A stretch of DNA of 64,000 bases from CBDCXE01 sp965223725 [NCBI: Nitrospinota bacterium]. GTDB taxonomy: Bacteria; Nitrospinota_A; UBA7883. The notes under the pieces were generated by a model. That model was given only the letters and a program-made list of their open reading frames with translations, searched no databases and had not been told where the DNA came from. Position 1 is the stretch's first letter. The number at the start of each line of letters is the position of its first letter. Shown here one piece after another: positions 1 through 9,105 of the stretch. A program made the translations under genes and the position numbers. The stretch spans positions 248,001-312,000 of the forward strand of contig CBDCXE010000005.1 in assembly GCA_965223725.1 (NCBI GenBank), written 5' to 3'.

Positions 1-365
1 TGGCCCGCGCCAATGTGGGTATAGCATTGGCCAGCGGAGCGGATATTTCATTATCCAGTGCAGATATTATTGTGACCGGAGAATCATTGTTGAAAATAAA
101 CGATGCAATACGACTGGCAAAACGAACGGTGAAGTATATAAAAATTAACATGTCGCTGTCGGTGGCGTACAACTTGCTGTTCGTGCCATTGGCGATGGCT
201 GGATATCTGACGCCGGTGATAGCGGCGGTTGCAATGCCGATAAGCTCGCTGATGGTGATCGGTGTATCGAGCATGATAAAAACCGGATATAAAAATGAAA
301 AACTGAATGCTGTCATCAAAAAAGTAGAGTATGGGAAAAAGAATTTAGTTCTGGAGCATGCGTGA
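1..365 (+). CDS. ccoI: Copper-translocating P1B-type ATPase, C-terminal fragment (CcoI/FixI-like)
   Basis: The frame is open to the left window edge, so only about the last 120 residues are seen. They show the end of the P domain (GIALASGADISLSSADI) and the last two membrane helices with the AMPISSLMV motif typical of heavy-metal P-type ATPases. These pumps move Cu(I) across the inner membrane; the CcoI/FixI branch supplies copper for cbb3 cytochrome oxidase. The branch is assigned from the next gene, ccoS, whose ATG overlaps this stop codon (TGATG). On sequence alone it could be a general CopA, but the ccoI-ccoS junction is characteristic. The first ATG/GTG inside the window is not the true start. 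Confidence 0.86.
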   Translation, partial: ARANVGIALASGADISLSSADIIVTGESLLKINDAIRLAKRTVKYIKINMSLSVAYNLLFVPLAMAGYLTPVIAAVAMPISSLMVIGVSSMIKTGYKNEKLNAVIKKVEYGKKNLVLEHA

Positions 366-532
366 TGGATACGATCTATGCGCTGATACCATTGATGATC
401 GTCGTTGGATTGGCGATGGTGGCGCTTCTGGCTTGGGCTATTAAAAATGGGCAGTATGAAGATATGGAGAGCCCGGCCCACCGCATTTTGATGGATGAGG
501 ACGACCCGCTATTGCCGAAAAATAAAAAGTGA
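365..532 (+). CDS. ccoS: cbb3-type cytochrome oxidase assembly protein CcoS
   Basis: This 55-codon gene starts with MDTIYALIPLMIVVGLAMVA. It has one N-terminal membrane helix, then a short acidic cytoplasmic tail (GQYEDMESPAHRILMDEDD). The YED-x5-(H/R)-x-L-x-D tail is the signature of CcoS, a small membrane protein needed for haem/copper maturation of cbb3 oxidase. The start ATG overlaps the stop of ccoI and the end overlaps the GTG start of the next gene (GTGA), so the three are translationally coupled. Structural ccoNOQP genes are not in the window. Confidence 0.9.
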   Translation: MDTIYALIPLMIVVGLAMVALLAWAIKNGQYEDMESPAHRILMDEDDPLLPKNKK

Positions 533-1767
533 ATATCAGCGTCGCCTTTTTCATGGGATTTGTTGGCGGCATGCATTGCATAGGGATGTGCGGGCCGATA
601 GCCGCCGCCTTGACCATTGGACAGAAGCGCTCTTTTACTTTCGGAGTGACCCTCTACCACCTTGGCCGTATATTTACCTACGCCGTTCTTGGGTTCCTGT
701 TCGCTTATATCGGGAGTCTTCTATCATCCGCCGACCTGTTTCTATCCGCTCAAAAAGTGTTATCGGTCATTGCCGGGCTGGCCATGATTGCCTTTGCGCT
801 GATCATAGGCGGCTGGGCGCCAGATCGATTTGGCAAACTTTCGTTTATTTCGATACCGGCCAGCGCATTAACCGCAGCGTCGAGGGAGAGCTCGAGCATG
901 GCGTGGCTGGTCGTTGGGCTGGTGAACGGGCTGCTGCCGTGCGGACTGGTGTACGCGACGTTGGCCCTGGCCATTAACGCTGGCACACCGGTTGAGGGGG
1001 CGCTGTTAATGGCAGTTTTTGGGATCGGCACGGCGCCTTCATTATTGGGGGTTTCCTTTTTAACGAAATTTATTTCTTCCGCTTCCCGAACGTTGCTGCT
1101 AAAGATTGCCGCCGTCGGGCTTGTCCTGTTCGGTGTTTTCATGGTTGCCAAGGCGTTGTTCCTTATGGGTGACATGCCGATCAAAAAACATGAGAAAACA
1201 TTAAACCAATTGTCGATAGATAAGATCGAACAGAAGGTGCCACAAACTCCGTGGGATATCCATGTCAATGATGATGGAACTGTTGATGTGTTTGGGCTGA
1301 CTGTCGGCGCAAGCGATTTTAGTGATGCAAAACATACTTTCAACAGTGAGCCGAAGGTGGCGTTGTTCACCGATCCGGATGGCGGAAAAAGTCTGGAAGC
1401 CTATTTTGGCAAGGTAGTAACTGGCGGAATAACAGGGAAAGTAATCGCCACTATGGTTATGGATGACGGTTGGGCAGATCGGGCCATTGCCGAAGGTGTG
1501 GATCAGCAGCCGGCGTCGAACGGCTCTGTCCAGCACTTTCTGACGCGCAAGCATTACCTGGATGCGTCGCAGTTCCCCATCGCCAGCCTGACATTTATCC
1601 CATCGGTGAGTCTGGACGAGCAGACCATACAAAGCAGGTTTGGTACACCATATAAAATCGAACAGCTAGACGATGATCGATTGATCTATATCTATCCAAA
1701 TATTGGATTAAAAATCACACTGGGCGAAGGAAAAGAAATCCTCGAATATACCCGCCGATCTTTATAA
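529..1767 (+). CDS. TauE/SafE-like (COG2836) membrane protein with extra C-terminal soluble domain
   Basis: Residues 1-215 are a polytopic membrane domain with two related halves, each with the conserved turn GFVGGMHCIGMCGP (N-half) or GLVNGLLPCGLVYATL (C-half). These are the cysteine-bearing motifs of the sulfite exporter TauE/SafE / DsbD-like group that follows ccoS in many proteobacterial cco regions, where a role in copper or thiol handling for oxidase assembly is suspected. Residues about 220-412 form an added non-membrane region (start HEKTLNQLS, no recognised fold), which makes the protein longer than typical members (about 230 residues). The GTG start overlaps the ccoS stop. Function of the tail is unknown. 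Confidence 0.78.
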   Translation: MNISVAFFMGFVGGMHCIGMCGPIAAALTIGQKRSFTFGVTLYHLGRIFTYAVLGFLFAYIGSLLSSADLFLSAQKVLSVIAGLAMIAFALIIGGWAPDRFGKLSFISIPASALTAASRESSSMAWLVVGLVNGLLPCGLVYATLALAINAGTPVEGALLMAVFGIGTAPSLLGVSFLTKFISSASRTLLLKIAAVGLVLFGVFMVAKALFLMGDMPIKKHEKTLNQLSIDKIEQKVPQTPWDIHVNDDGTVDVFGLTVGASDFSDAKHTFNSEPKVALFTDPDGGKSLEAYFGKVVTGGITGKVIATMVMDDGWADRAIAEGVDQQPASNGSVQHFLTRKHYLDASQFPIASLTFIPSVSLDEQTIQSRFGTPYKIEQLDDDRLIYIYPNIGLKITLGEGKEILEYTRRSL

Positions 1768-1907
1768 GCTGTTAAATCGTTATTCCGCCAGGATACGCTT
1801 GCGCCCCATGCTAAAATTAAATGTATGAATGCTGGTTCCGTGATGGTTTTGTGATGTTTTTGTTCTATCGTAAAAAAAGATAACCGATCGACCCTTGGAA
1901 TAAAGCA

Positions 1908-2624
1908 ATGAAAAAGAAAGTTCTGGTAATCGAGGATAGCAAGGATATTGCCGGGCTGGTCACCATGCATCTGAAAGATATGAACTGTGATGTCAATCAC
2001 GCCGCCGATGGTAATGAAGGGCTGGAGGAGGCGGAGAGTAAAAACTACGACCTGGTGATCCTCGACCTGATGCTGCCCGGCCTTGACGGACTGGAGATAT
2101 GTCGCCAACTCCGCAGCAAGGAGCAATACACACCCATCCTGATGCTGACCGCCCGTTCGACAGAAGTCGACCGGGTGGTAGGGCTGGAGATGGGCGCCGA
2201 TGACTATCTGGTCAAGCCATTTTCCATCAGCGAATTACTGGCGCGCGTGAAGGCCATTTTCCGGCGGGTGGAGGCGTTCAGCGGTAAGCCGGAAGGGAAG
2301 CAACAGACTATCAACCATAACGATCTGCATATAGATATCGATGCGCGATCTGTGACCATTGCTGGCCGCCATGTGGACCTGACCAGCAAGGAGTTCGATC
2401 TGTTGACCCATTTCGCCCGGCATCCTGGGTGGGTATACACACGGGCGCAACTTCTGGACACAGTATGGGGCTATGGCCATGAAGGCTATGAGCACACTGT
2501 AAATTCACACATAAACCGTTTGCGCGCGAAGATAGAAAAAGATCCGTCAAAGCCGAACTATGTGTTGACCGTATGGGGCGTGGGGTACAAGTTCAACGAC
2601 CAGCTGGAGCCGAGTGGAAAATGA
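1908..2624 (+). CDS. OmpR/PhoB-family response regulator
   Basis: A 238-residue two-domain regulator. The receiver domain (1-120) has the acidic pair near residue 10, the phospho-acceptor Asp in DLVILDLMLPGLDG, and the conserved Lys in VKPF. The C-terminal winged helix (about 140-235) contains LTSKEFDLLTHFARHPG and ends in GVGYKF, typical of OmpR-type DNA-binding domains. Its stop overlaps the ATG of the following sensor kinase (ATGA), so the two are a cognate pair. The signal is not evident. A 140-bp gap precedes it and probably carries its promoter, but I see no convincing -35/-10 pair. Confidence 0.92.
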   Translation: MKKKVLVIEDSKDIAGLVTMHLKDMNCDVNHAADGNEGLEEAESKNYDLVILDLMLPGLDGLEICRQLRSKEQYTPILMLTARSTEVDRVVGLEMGADDYLVKPFSISELLARVKAIFRRVEAFSGKPEGKQQTINHNDLHIDIDARSVTIAGRHVDLTSKEFDLLTHFARHPGWVYTRAQLLDTVWGYGHEGYEHTVNSHINRLRAKIEKDPSKPNYVLTVWGVGYKFNDQLEPSGK

Positions 2625-4108
2625 AAGGCGCCTTACATCGTAAGCTGATCTGGGTCTTGATCACCCTGCTGGGGATCTCCGGCGTCCTCTACATCGCGCT
2701 GACCCTCTACGCCACCCAGAAGTATCAGCAGGAGGTGTCGCAAAGGCTGAACCAGAGCCTGGCAGAGCATATAGTAAACGAAAAAATCTTGATGACCGAC
2801 GGAGGGATCAATCAGGATGCGATGGAAGATATCTTCCACATGATGATGGTCATCAACCCCAGCATCGAGTTTTATCTGGTCGATACCAAGGGCGCGCTGG
2901 TGGCCTATTCCGCCAAACCGGGCAGAGTGAAACGGGAAAGCATCGATCTGGCCCCGGTAAAGCAGTTCCTCTCCACACCGAACCAGGTATTTCCTCTTTT
3001 CGGTGACGACCCGAGGGACCCGGCAGGCAAAAAGGTTTTTTCCGCCGCGCGGGTTGAAAGTGATGGCGCCTTGCAGGGATACCTGTACGTTGTGCTTGGT
3101 GGCGAAGAGTACGACTCGGTGGCCCAGATGCTGCGCGTCAGTTACATCGTCCGTTTGGTGGCCATCGTCGCTGCCATCGTTCTTCTTCTCACGCTCCTGG
3201 TGGGCGCATGGTCGTTCACCCACCTGACCAGGCGCCTCCGGAACCTATCCGACACTGTGCAGAAATTCAGGGATAGCGATTTTCATGAGCCGGTAACCAT
3301 AGAGTCGTTAAGACGCGATGAGGGCGGAGACGAGATCGACCGGCTGGGGCTGCAGTTCGAGCGGATGTCGAACCGTATTATCGAGCAGTTCCAGCAAATA
3401 AAGGAGGCGGACACATCACGCAGGGAGATGATCGCCAACATATCCCACGATCTGAAAACGCCGTTGGCGTCGTTGCAAGGCTATTTGGAGACGCTGATCA
3501 TGAAAAATGACGTGTTGTCTGATCAGCAAAAAAGCGCGCATCTGGAAACATCGCTGGGGCACGCCCGGCGTCTGGGGCGATTGATCGAAGAGCTTTTCGA
3601 GCTGGCCACGCTGGAGGACCGCAACGCCAGCATCCAGTTCGAGCCCTTCTCTTTGGCGGAGTTGGCGCAGGATGTGACCCAGAAATTCTCCAACATAGCG
3701 CAACAGAAAGGCATCACGCTGTCGGCCGACATCCCGTCGGACGCGCCATTTGTGGCGGGGGATATCGGTCTGATCGAGCGGGCGCTGGATAACCTGATCG
3801 ACAACGCGCTGAAGTTCACGCCGGAGGGGGGCAACGTCACGTTATCCCTGATATCTGCCGGTAATTCATTGGTGACAACGGTCCAGGACTCCGGGCTGGG
3901 CATACCGGAGGAGGAACTGCCACATATATTCGATCGTTTCTATCGGGTGGAGCGCCACGATAGCGACTCGCCCGAAGGGACCGGCCTCGGGCTTGCCATC
4001 ACCCGCCGCATCATGCAGTTGCACGGGACCGACCTGGTGGCCAAAAGCGCGCCCGGCGCCGGCGCCCAGTTTTCATTTCCAATGAACGTTATATCCGCGT
4101 CCTCCTGA
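2621..4108 (+). CDS. Membrane sensor histidine kinase (HAMP-HisKA-HATPase)
   Basis: A 495-residue kinase. TM1 lies at about 8-30, a periplasmic sensor region at 31-170 and TM2 at about 173-197. A HAMP linker, a HisKA domain with the phospho-accepting His in SHDLKTPLASLQG (about residue 275) and a HATPase domain (N box NLIDNALKFTP, G1 DSGLGIPEE, G2 GTGLGLAI) follow. The ATG at 2621 is chosen over an in-frame upstream start at 2573 because it overlaps the regulator stop codon and begins directly with a basic n-region and TM1. It phosphorylates the upstream OmpR-type regulator. The short periplasmic domain gives no clue to ligand. Confidence 0.92.
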   Translation: MKGALHRKLIWVLITLLGISGVLYIALTLYATQKYQQEVSQRLNQSLAEHIVNEKILMTDGGINQDAMEDIFHMMMVINPSIEFYLVDTKGALVAYSAKPGRVKRESIDLAPVKQFLSTPNQVFPLFGDDPRDPAGKKVFSAARVESDGALQGYLYVVLGGEEYDSVAQMLRVSYIVRLVAIVAAIVLLLTLLVGAWSFTHLTRRLRNLSDTVQKFRDSDFHEPVTIESLRRDEGGDEIDRLGLQFERMSNRIIEQFQQIKEADTSRREMIANISHDLKTPLASLQGYLETLIMKNDVLSDQQKSAHLETSLGHARRLGRLIEELFELATLEDRNASIQFEPFSLAELAQDVTQKFSNIAQQKGITLSADIPSDAPFVAGDIGLIERALDNLIDNALKFTPEGGNVTLSLISAGNSLVTTVQDSGLGIPEEELPHIFDRFYRVERHDSDSPEGTGLGLAITRRIMQLHGTDLVAKSAPGAGAQFSFPMNVISASS

Positions 4109-4286
4109 TCCTGCTTCAATCCCACTAAACCCACTTCATTCGTGTTGTGACACTTTTGTTAGAAATGCGTGAAACCGCTGTGACCCGCATAACTGAAAAT
4201 CTTTCTATAGAGAAATTGGCGCCGGAGATGTTCATGGCGTTTCCAGGTTGATACAGAAGATAAAACAAACATTGGAGGTAAACAAA

Positions 4287-4946
4287 ATGAGAGCAAAAAC
4301 CGGAATCATTGGAGCAGTAGCCGTGCTGTCACTTTTTTTAATGTCGTGCGGAAGTGACTCAAGCAGCACCCAGAGAATATACGAGATCCTGGTTACCAAC
4401 AACACCGGAGGCCAACCGGTCACTCCTCCGCTGATAGTTGCGCATAATGTGGGGTTTTCACTTTTCACCCCGGGCCAGCCCGCATCGGCCGGTATAACAT
4501 TGCAGGCGGAGGATGGCGACCCATCCATGGCAAAGGCGGAAGCGGACGCTGGCGGAGCGGTGGCCAGTATCACCGGGTCTGATGTGATCTTGCCGGGCGG
4601 ATCGATGTCGTTTGATCTGGCTTTGGATGGTGATGATGGGGGGTTGTTGACGGTGACAGCCATGCTGGCGACAACCAACGATGCATTCGTTGCAGTGGCA
4701 GGCGCGCCACTTCCCGCATCTGGCAGCGCCACATTCAACGCCAAAACCTATGACGCAGGCACGGAGATGAACACAGAGTTGTGCGCCCACATCCCTGGGC
4801 CGCCCTGTGGCAACGGCGGCGTCCGCGCCGGTGGTGGTGAAGGTTCTATCCAGGGCCATGGCGGCATCAAAGGCAATGGCGACCTGACCGTGGCCGACCA
4901 GGGCTGGACCGAGCCTGCTGTTACTGTGACTGTGACCCGAAAATAA
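4287..4946 (+). CDS. Spondin-type domain lipoprotein
   Basis: A 219-residue secreted lipoprotein. The ATG at 4287 is preceded by a good GGAGG and starts a clear type II signal peptide ending in the lipobox LMSC; an in-frame start at 4248 would bury it. The mature part reads YEILVTNNTGGQPVTPP, then NAKTYDAGTEMNTELCAHIPGP and a glycine-rich stretch ending in PAVTVTVTR. This is the pattern of bacterial spondin-N-domain proteins, found on cell surfaces with unknown function. It stands alone, 178 bp after the sensor kinase, and could be a target of that system (inference). Confidence 0.8.
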   Translation: MRAKTGIIGAVAVLSLFLMSCGSDSSSTQRIYEILVTNNTGGQPVTPPLIVAHNVGFSLFTPGQPASAGITLQAEDGDPSMAKAEADAGGAVASITGSDVILPGGSMSFDLALDGDDGGLLTVTAMLATTNDAFVAVAGAPLPASGSATFNAKTYDAGTEMNTELCAHIPGPPCGNGGVRAGGGEGSIQGHGGIKGNGDLTVADQGWTEPAVTVTVTRK

Positions 4947-4961
4947 TTTGGTAATGCGAAT

Positions 4962-5030
4962 CCCTATTAGATCGTGCCGGGTCACCCTAATAGGGCCAGG
5001 TGGTGAAGTGTTTTTGTTAGCGCTTCACCA
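4962..5030. terminator. Two consecutive inverted repeats between convergent genes
   Basis: Stem 1 pairs CCCTATTAG (4962-4970) with CTAATAGGG (4987-4995), nine perfect pairs. Stem 2 pairs TGGTGAAG (5001-5008) with CTTCACCA (5023-5030). They lie between the lipoprotein gene ending at 4946 (plus) and the outer-membrane gene ending at 5037 (minus). They probably act as bidirectional terminators, although neither has a strong U-run. Confidence 0.5.
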
Positions 5031-5036
5031 CAAACT

Positions 5037-5980
5037 TTAATACTCTGCGCCCAACGCTATTTTGAAAGAGTTGTCGCTGTTGACTTTGCCGGTTGGCGGG
5101 TTCCTGTCGTAATCAATCCTGTATTTAAACGAAAGCGACAGCGTATCGGTCAACGTGAAATTCAAGGCCAGGTCAGTCTCCATCAGATAGTCGGATGTGG
5201 GATCCAGGTTGTTAAGAAACTCGAGACCGGTGGTGAAGCTGGTTTTGTCTGTGATATTGAGTAAAAGTTTTATCCCCAAAAGCATGGAGTTTACATTCTG
5301 CCTGGTTTTGGAGTTGGGTGGGGCATCGCCTGTATCATCATCCAGACCGTCGTCCGCGCCATCCATGTTATCAGAGCCATCATCGAAATCTAAATCGCTA
5401 TCATCATTTAATGTCTCCTCGCTGGAGGCGTCATACCCCCCTTCGAACCGGAGCACGACCTTATCGTTCTGCATGGGAATACACCGGCCCCAGCGCGGAG
5501 CGCCCTTCTGCTTTCCAGTCCTGCCGGCTTGTTCTGCTTCAGTTTGCCGCCTATGAAGGCGTAATATTTTTCGTGGAAATGCCACTCGACAATGTCCTTG
5601 ATCCTGTACTTTCTACTGGTCACCGCATCGGACCCGGAGTCGTCCCGGCTTTCGCTATAGCTGTATAAACCATCGATATTGTTCCTGAACTTGTTCAATG
5701 TTGACACAAGCCCAATCTCGATATCTAGGTCGATTTCGCTGAAATTGCCGCTGTCTTGTGAGAAACCTACGCTGGGCGAAAACGAGTGATCCCATTCTTC
5801 CGACAGTTCATTGTAATGGGGGCTATAAAAGAAAGCGTCGTTGAACGTGCTGTCACTTTCCAGATCGACTGCGTCCGGGTTCCTTGCCAGGTCGTCATCA
5901 TCGGCAAGGTCGTCGGCGATGGAAAGGACCGGAAAGACTAATACGGCGAACGCCAGTGTTGTCAAAAGCAGTTTTCTCAT
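5037..5980 (-). pseudogene. DUF481-like outer-membrane beta-barrel protein, frameshifted
   Basis: Two overlapping minus-strand frames together make one protein. The first (from ATG at 5980) has a signal peptide ending SIADD, then long alternating strands such as NNIDGLYSYSESRDD and WHFHEKYYAFIGGKL. Coding sense continues through ALRAGAGVFP and then moves to another frame at MQNDKVVLRFEGGYD (about 5470-5476), ending in KIALGAEY with a C-terminal aromatic residue typical of barrels. One extra base near TTCCC-ATG would restore a single product of about 310 residues, the size of DUF481/YdiY-like porins. The second half contains an Asp-rich insert (about 27 residues, half of them D). It may be a true mutation or a sequencing/assembly error. 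Confidence 0.68.
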
Positions 5981-6056
5981 TGATCACCACCTGATAATGG
6001 TAATGGCGCCGCGCAAAGGAATGTTAAATACAACGGCGCCATACCCAGAGGAGTTG

Positions 6057-6356
6057 CTATTTGCACTCTTCCTTTACTTTTTTGCCCCAATGGTTGGCAT
6101 GGCTCTGCGCCTTTTCGGCATGCTCGTGCACTTTTTCACAAGCCTTTTTGATTTCAGGTGAAATCCATTCAGTCGCCTTACACCCGCCATACTGCGCCCA
6201 CAATTTATCGGCCCTGCTCTGGTAATGTGCGGCTCTTGCCATTGCGTGGGTACAATCCTTCACTTCGCTACCAATAGAAGAAGCTGTGGCCGAGGTCGGC
6301 GCATAAATTCCCCAGGTTGCCACTATTACCGCTACAATCAACAGATACTTACCCAT
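6057..6356 (-). CDS. Small secreted protein, unknown
   Basis: A 99-residue protein with an N-terminal signal peptide (MGKYLLIVAVIVATWGIYAPTSATA). The mature part is short and rich in His, Lys, Ala and Glu, with four Cys (DCTH, GGCK, KACEK, EECK) that could form two disulfides. A GGAGAA Shine-Dalgarno lies just upstream of the start. I do not recognise a family. It sits between the broken outer-membrane gene and the hybrid kinase, and its likely location is periplasmic. Confidence 0.62.
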   Translation of the reverse strand: MGKYLLIVAVIVATWGIYAPTSATASSIGSEVKDCTHAMARAAHYQSRADKLWAQYGGCKATEWISPEIKKACEKVHEHAEKAQSHANHWGKKVKEECK

Positions 6357-6538
6357 AATCTTTTCTCCTTATTTAATGTGATACAAATATCAGTTTGAAA
6401 ATTATGAAAAGATTATCCCTTGTGACCCCCATCACTATTCAATCCCTATTTATAGGGATGGCGTAGATTGAGAATATGTGAATAATTAAACAAAGTTAAT
6501 GTTACCCTGCAGGAACTCTTTATTGGAGAACGCGAAAC

Positions 6539-8230
6539 TTGAAACTGGAACTTAAAACAGCCAGAGAGAAAATCAGGCTATCGTGGGAGCAGTTACCCAA
6601 TGTTCTTATCTCTTCGCTGGTCATTGCCGTTGTAATACTATTTGTTTTCAGGGGTTTTGCGCCACCCTATCTGCTCGCCACATGGTTTGCAGTTTACATA
6701 GCCGTGTCTATCACCAGGTATTATCTGTATCTGATATTTAAAAAAGAGATCGACTCTGAGTTTAATATCAATAAGTGGATCTATATTTTTTATATTGGCG
6801 CCGCCACCGCCGGGGTGGTGTTTGGCTCCACAGCGTTGCTGTTTTGGCCTGACGGCAGCCCTGGGCATCAGTCTGTTCTGGCGTTGATAGTGGGCGGTAT
6901 GGCCGCGGCCACCACGGTATCCCACTCTTCACTTATGCTCGCTCCAACCACGTTTATTATTCCTGCCATATTGCCGACAAGCATTCGATTTTTCCAAGTG
7001 GGTGGCGAGACAGGGTATGTCATGGGCTTATTATGTCTGTTCTATCTCATTGTCATGACCGCATATTCCTTACGATTGCATAAAACCATCACATCTGCGA
7101 TCGTCCTGAAATTCGAGAACATCGATCTGTTGGAGGATCTGGCGCAAAGTAAAGAGAAAGCGGAAAAGGCGACCCGGCAAAAGGACAAGTTTGTATCGCT
7201 GGTTTCCCACGATTTGCGCTCACCCATCATCAGCATCAAGTCTGTTATAGAAGCTATCAATGGAGAGAGTAAACTAAAAATAGACGATAAACGAAAGCGC
7301 GCGCTGTTGGACAATGTCGTATCCTCCTCCGATGGGCTGCTGACACTGATTGATCGGCTGCTCGACCTGGGCCGGCTGCAGACCGGCGCAATCGACATTG
7401 AAAAAAAGTATTTTAGTAGCTTGAGTCTGCTCCAATCGTTGATGCCATTTTTGCAAAACCTGGCCAGTGCCAAAGATATCTCCTTAACAGTAGATTTGCC
7501 TGAATACCAGAAACTTTATGCAGACAAGCAGCTGATAGGGCAGGTGATACAAAACCTGGTGGCCAACGCCATTAAGTTTACCAACAGAGGCGGCGCCGTG
7601 AAAATATATTCTCCAGCGCCGGACAGGGGTGTGGTGGCGATCGAGGACAATGGTGTAGGGATCGATCCGGAGATCGCGCACCATCTTTTCCGGCAGGATG
7701 TGAAGACCATATGCTTCGGAACCGAAAACGAGAAGGGCAACGGGCTGGGGCTGTTGCATTCCCACGACATAATAAAGGCGCATGGGGGAGAGATAACTTT
7801 TACAACTGAAGTCGATGTGGGCACAACGTTTTATTTCAGCATACCGGCCAAAACGCCGAAAGTGCTTCTGATAGACGACCAGGATATACAGAGGAGTATT
7901 GCCCGGGAGTATCTCTATAAAGTGGGTGACGTGGAGATCACAGAAGCGGAAAACGGTTACGAAGCATTGAAAATGCTGGATGACCTGACACCTGATCTTA
8001 TAATCTCTGATTTGCAAATGCCTGAGATGGATGGATTATCTTTTTTGAAAAATATCAGGCAAACACCAAGGCTCAGCTTCACACCGGTGATCCTGGCTTC
8101 ATCAGAAATCAGGGGCAAGAACCAGGCGGAGGTCACGAATGAGCATTACGAATATGGCGCCGATCTGTTTCTGCAAAAACCGTTTTCTGAAGATGAATTT
8201 CTTTCAAGCGTCAGGCGGTTCATCGGCTAG
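6539..8230 (+). CDS. Membrane hybrid histidine kinase with C-terminal receiver
   Basis: A 563-residue protein started by TTG with GGAG about 12 bases upstream. Residues 20-190 hold about six membrane helices (sensor of the MASE-like kind). HisKA follows with SLVSHDLRSPIISIKS (about 220), then HATPase (NLVANAIKFTN, DNGVGIDPE, GNGLGLLHSHDI) and a receiver domain (about 440-563) with LLIDDQD, the phospho-Asp in DLIISDLQMPEMDG and the Lys in LQKPF. Its stop lies four bases from the end of a convergent LuxR-type regulator, a plausible partner. Confidence 0.9.
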   Translation: MKLELKTAREKIRLSWEQLPNVLISSLVIAVVILFVFRGFAPPYLLATWFAVYIAVSITRYYLYLIFKKEIDSEFNINKWIYIFYIGAATAGVVFGSTALLFWPDGSPGHQSVLALIVGGMAAATTVSHSSLMLAPTTFIIPAILPTSIRFFQVGGETGYVMGLLCLFYLIVMTAYSLRLHKTITSAIVLKFENIDLLEDLAQSKEKAEKATRQKDKFVSLVSHDLRSPIISIKSVIEAINGESKLKIDDKRKRALLDNVVSSSDGLLTLIDRLLDLGRLQTGAIDIEKKYFSSLSLLQSLMPFLQNLASAKDISLTVDLPEYQKLYADKQLIGQVIQNLVANAIKFTNRGGAVKIYSPAPDRGVVAIEDNGVGIDPEIAHHLFRQDVKTICFGTENEKGNGLGLLHSHDIIKAHGGEITFTTEVDVGTTFYFSIPAKTPKVLLIDDQDIQRSIAREYLYKVGDVEITEAENGYEALKMLDDLTPDLIISDLQMPEMDGLSFLKNIRQTPRLSFTPVILASSEIRGKNQAEVTNEHYEYGADLFLQKPFSEDEFLSSVRRFIG

Positions 8231-8234
8231 GCTG

Positions 8235-8858
8235 TTACAGGAGCCCTTTCTGCCTCGCCTTGGCCACCGCTTCTGTCTTGTTCCTCGCCCGCAACTTTTC
8301 GAATATTTTTTTTACATGGGTGTGGACGGTATGGATGCTGATATCCAGCTTGTCCGCGATCTCCTTGTAAGCCAGGCCGTTTTCCGCTTCCAGCAACACG
8401 ATCCGCTCTTTCCCGGTCAACACCACAGGCGGCGCTTCATCGGCGCCCTGAAACTCTTTGATAATGGCCCGGGCGATGGTGGGGGACATGGGAGCGCCAC
8501 CTCTGTTCAGCTCCTTTAGGGCGGTTATCAGTTCGTTCGATGACGCGCCTTTCAGCACATAGGACGCTGCGCCAGCCTTGATGGCGGAAAAGACCGTGTC
8601 CATATCATCATGAATTGTGAACGCCATGATATCGATATCAGGCGCGATCTGCTTCGTTTTTTTTATCAGGTTGATCCCACCCATGCCCGGCATATTAATA
8701 TCGGTCAGCAGTATATCCGGATTATCCAGACCAATAGCGTCGAACGCTTCGTCGGGCGAAGTGTAGGCGCCCTTGATTTTAATGTCCGGCTCCGACCCGA
8801 GAACTATCTGCAGCCGCTCCAGTTGCAGATGATCATCCTCAACGATTACCAAATCCAC
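8235..8858 (-). CDS. NarL/LuxR-family response regulator
   Basis: A 207-residue regulator. The receiver (1-120) starts DLVIVEDDHLQLERLQ, has its phospho-Asp in PDILLTDINMPGMGG and the conserved Lys in VLKGASS. The C-terminal LuxR helix-turn-helix (about 145-205) reads LTGKERIVLLEAENGLAYKE followed by IHTVHTHVKKIFEKL. It is convergent with the hybrid kinase at 6539-8230, which could be its cognate sensor (inference). The upstream side faces a 247-bp gap before the tRNA. Confidence 0.92.
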   Translation of the reverse strand: MDLVIVEDDHLQLERLQIVLGSEPDIKIKGAYTSPDEAFDAIGLDNPDILLTDINMPGMGGINLIKKTKQIAPDIDIMAFTIHDDMDTVFSAIKAGAASYVLKGASSNELITALKELNRGGAPMSPTIARAIIKEFQGADEAPPVVLTGKERIVLLEAENGLAYKEIADKLDISIHTVHTHVKKIFEKLRARNKTEAVAKARQKGLL

Positions 8859-9018
8859 CAGGTTCCTTCCGGTTAGTTAAATATACTGATTGAAAGTTTA
8901 AACCATTTTGAGGTTCATCACCTTCAATTTCTACACATGGGCGGGCAGGTTATCAGGTTTTTACGACTAAAATGGAGTGTGCATGTATCCCGACAGGGCC
9001 TTTGCACTGCCCACGGCA

Positions 9019-9047
9019 GCAGGCAGTGGCGAAGCCACGCTTCCTGC
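9019..9047. repeat. GC-rich imperfect palindrome downstream of tRNA-Gln
   Basis: Outer arms GCAGG (9019-9023) and CCTGC (9043-9047) enclose an inner perfect stem GTGGC (9026-9030) / GCCAC (9034-9038) with a GAA loop. The motif CCTGCGCG occurs again about 25 bases later. It resembles a REP-like or processing hairpin; there is no U-run to make it a standard terminator. Confidence 0.35.
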
Positions 9048-9105
9048 GCGGATTGAGAAGAATTGAGCCTGCGCGACAGCGTAGCCCGCTACAGGCCGGG
9101 CCTTT

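Noticed and set aside
5408-5585. Programmed frameshift in the outer-membrane gene
   Set aside because: No slippery heptamer or downstream pseudoknot is evident near 5470; a mutation or sequencing error is simpler.
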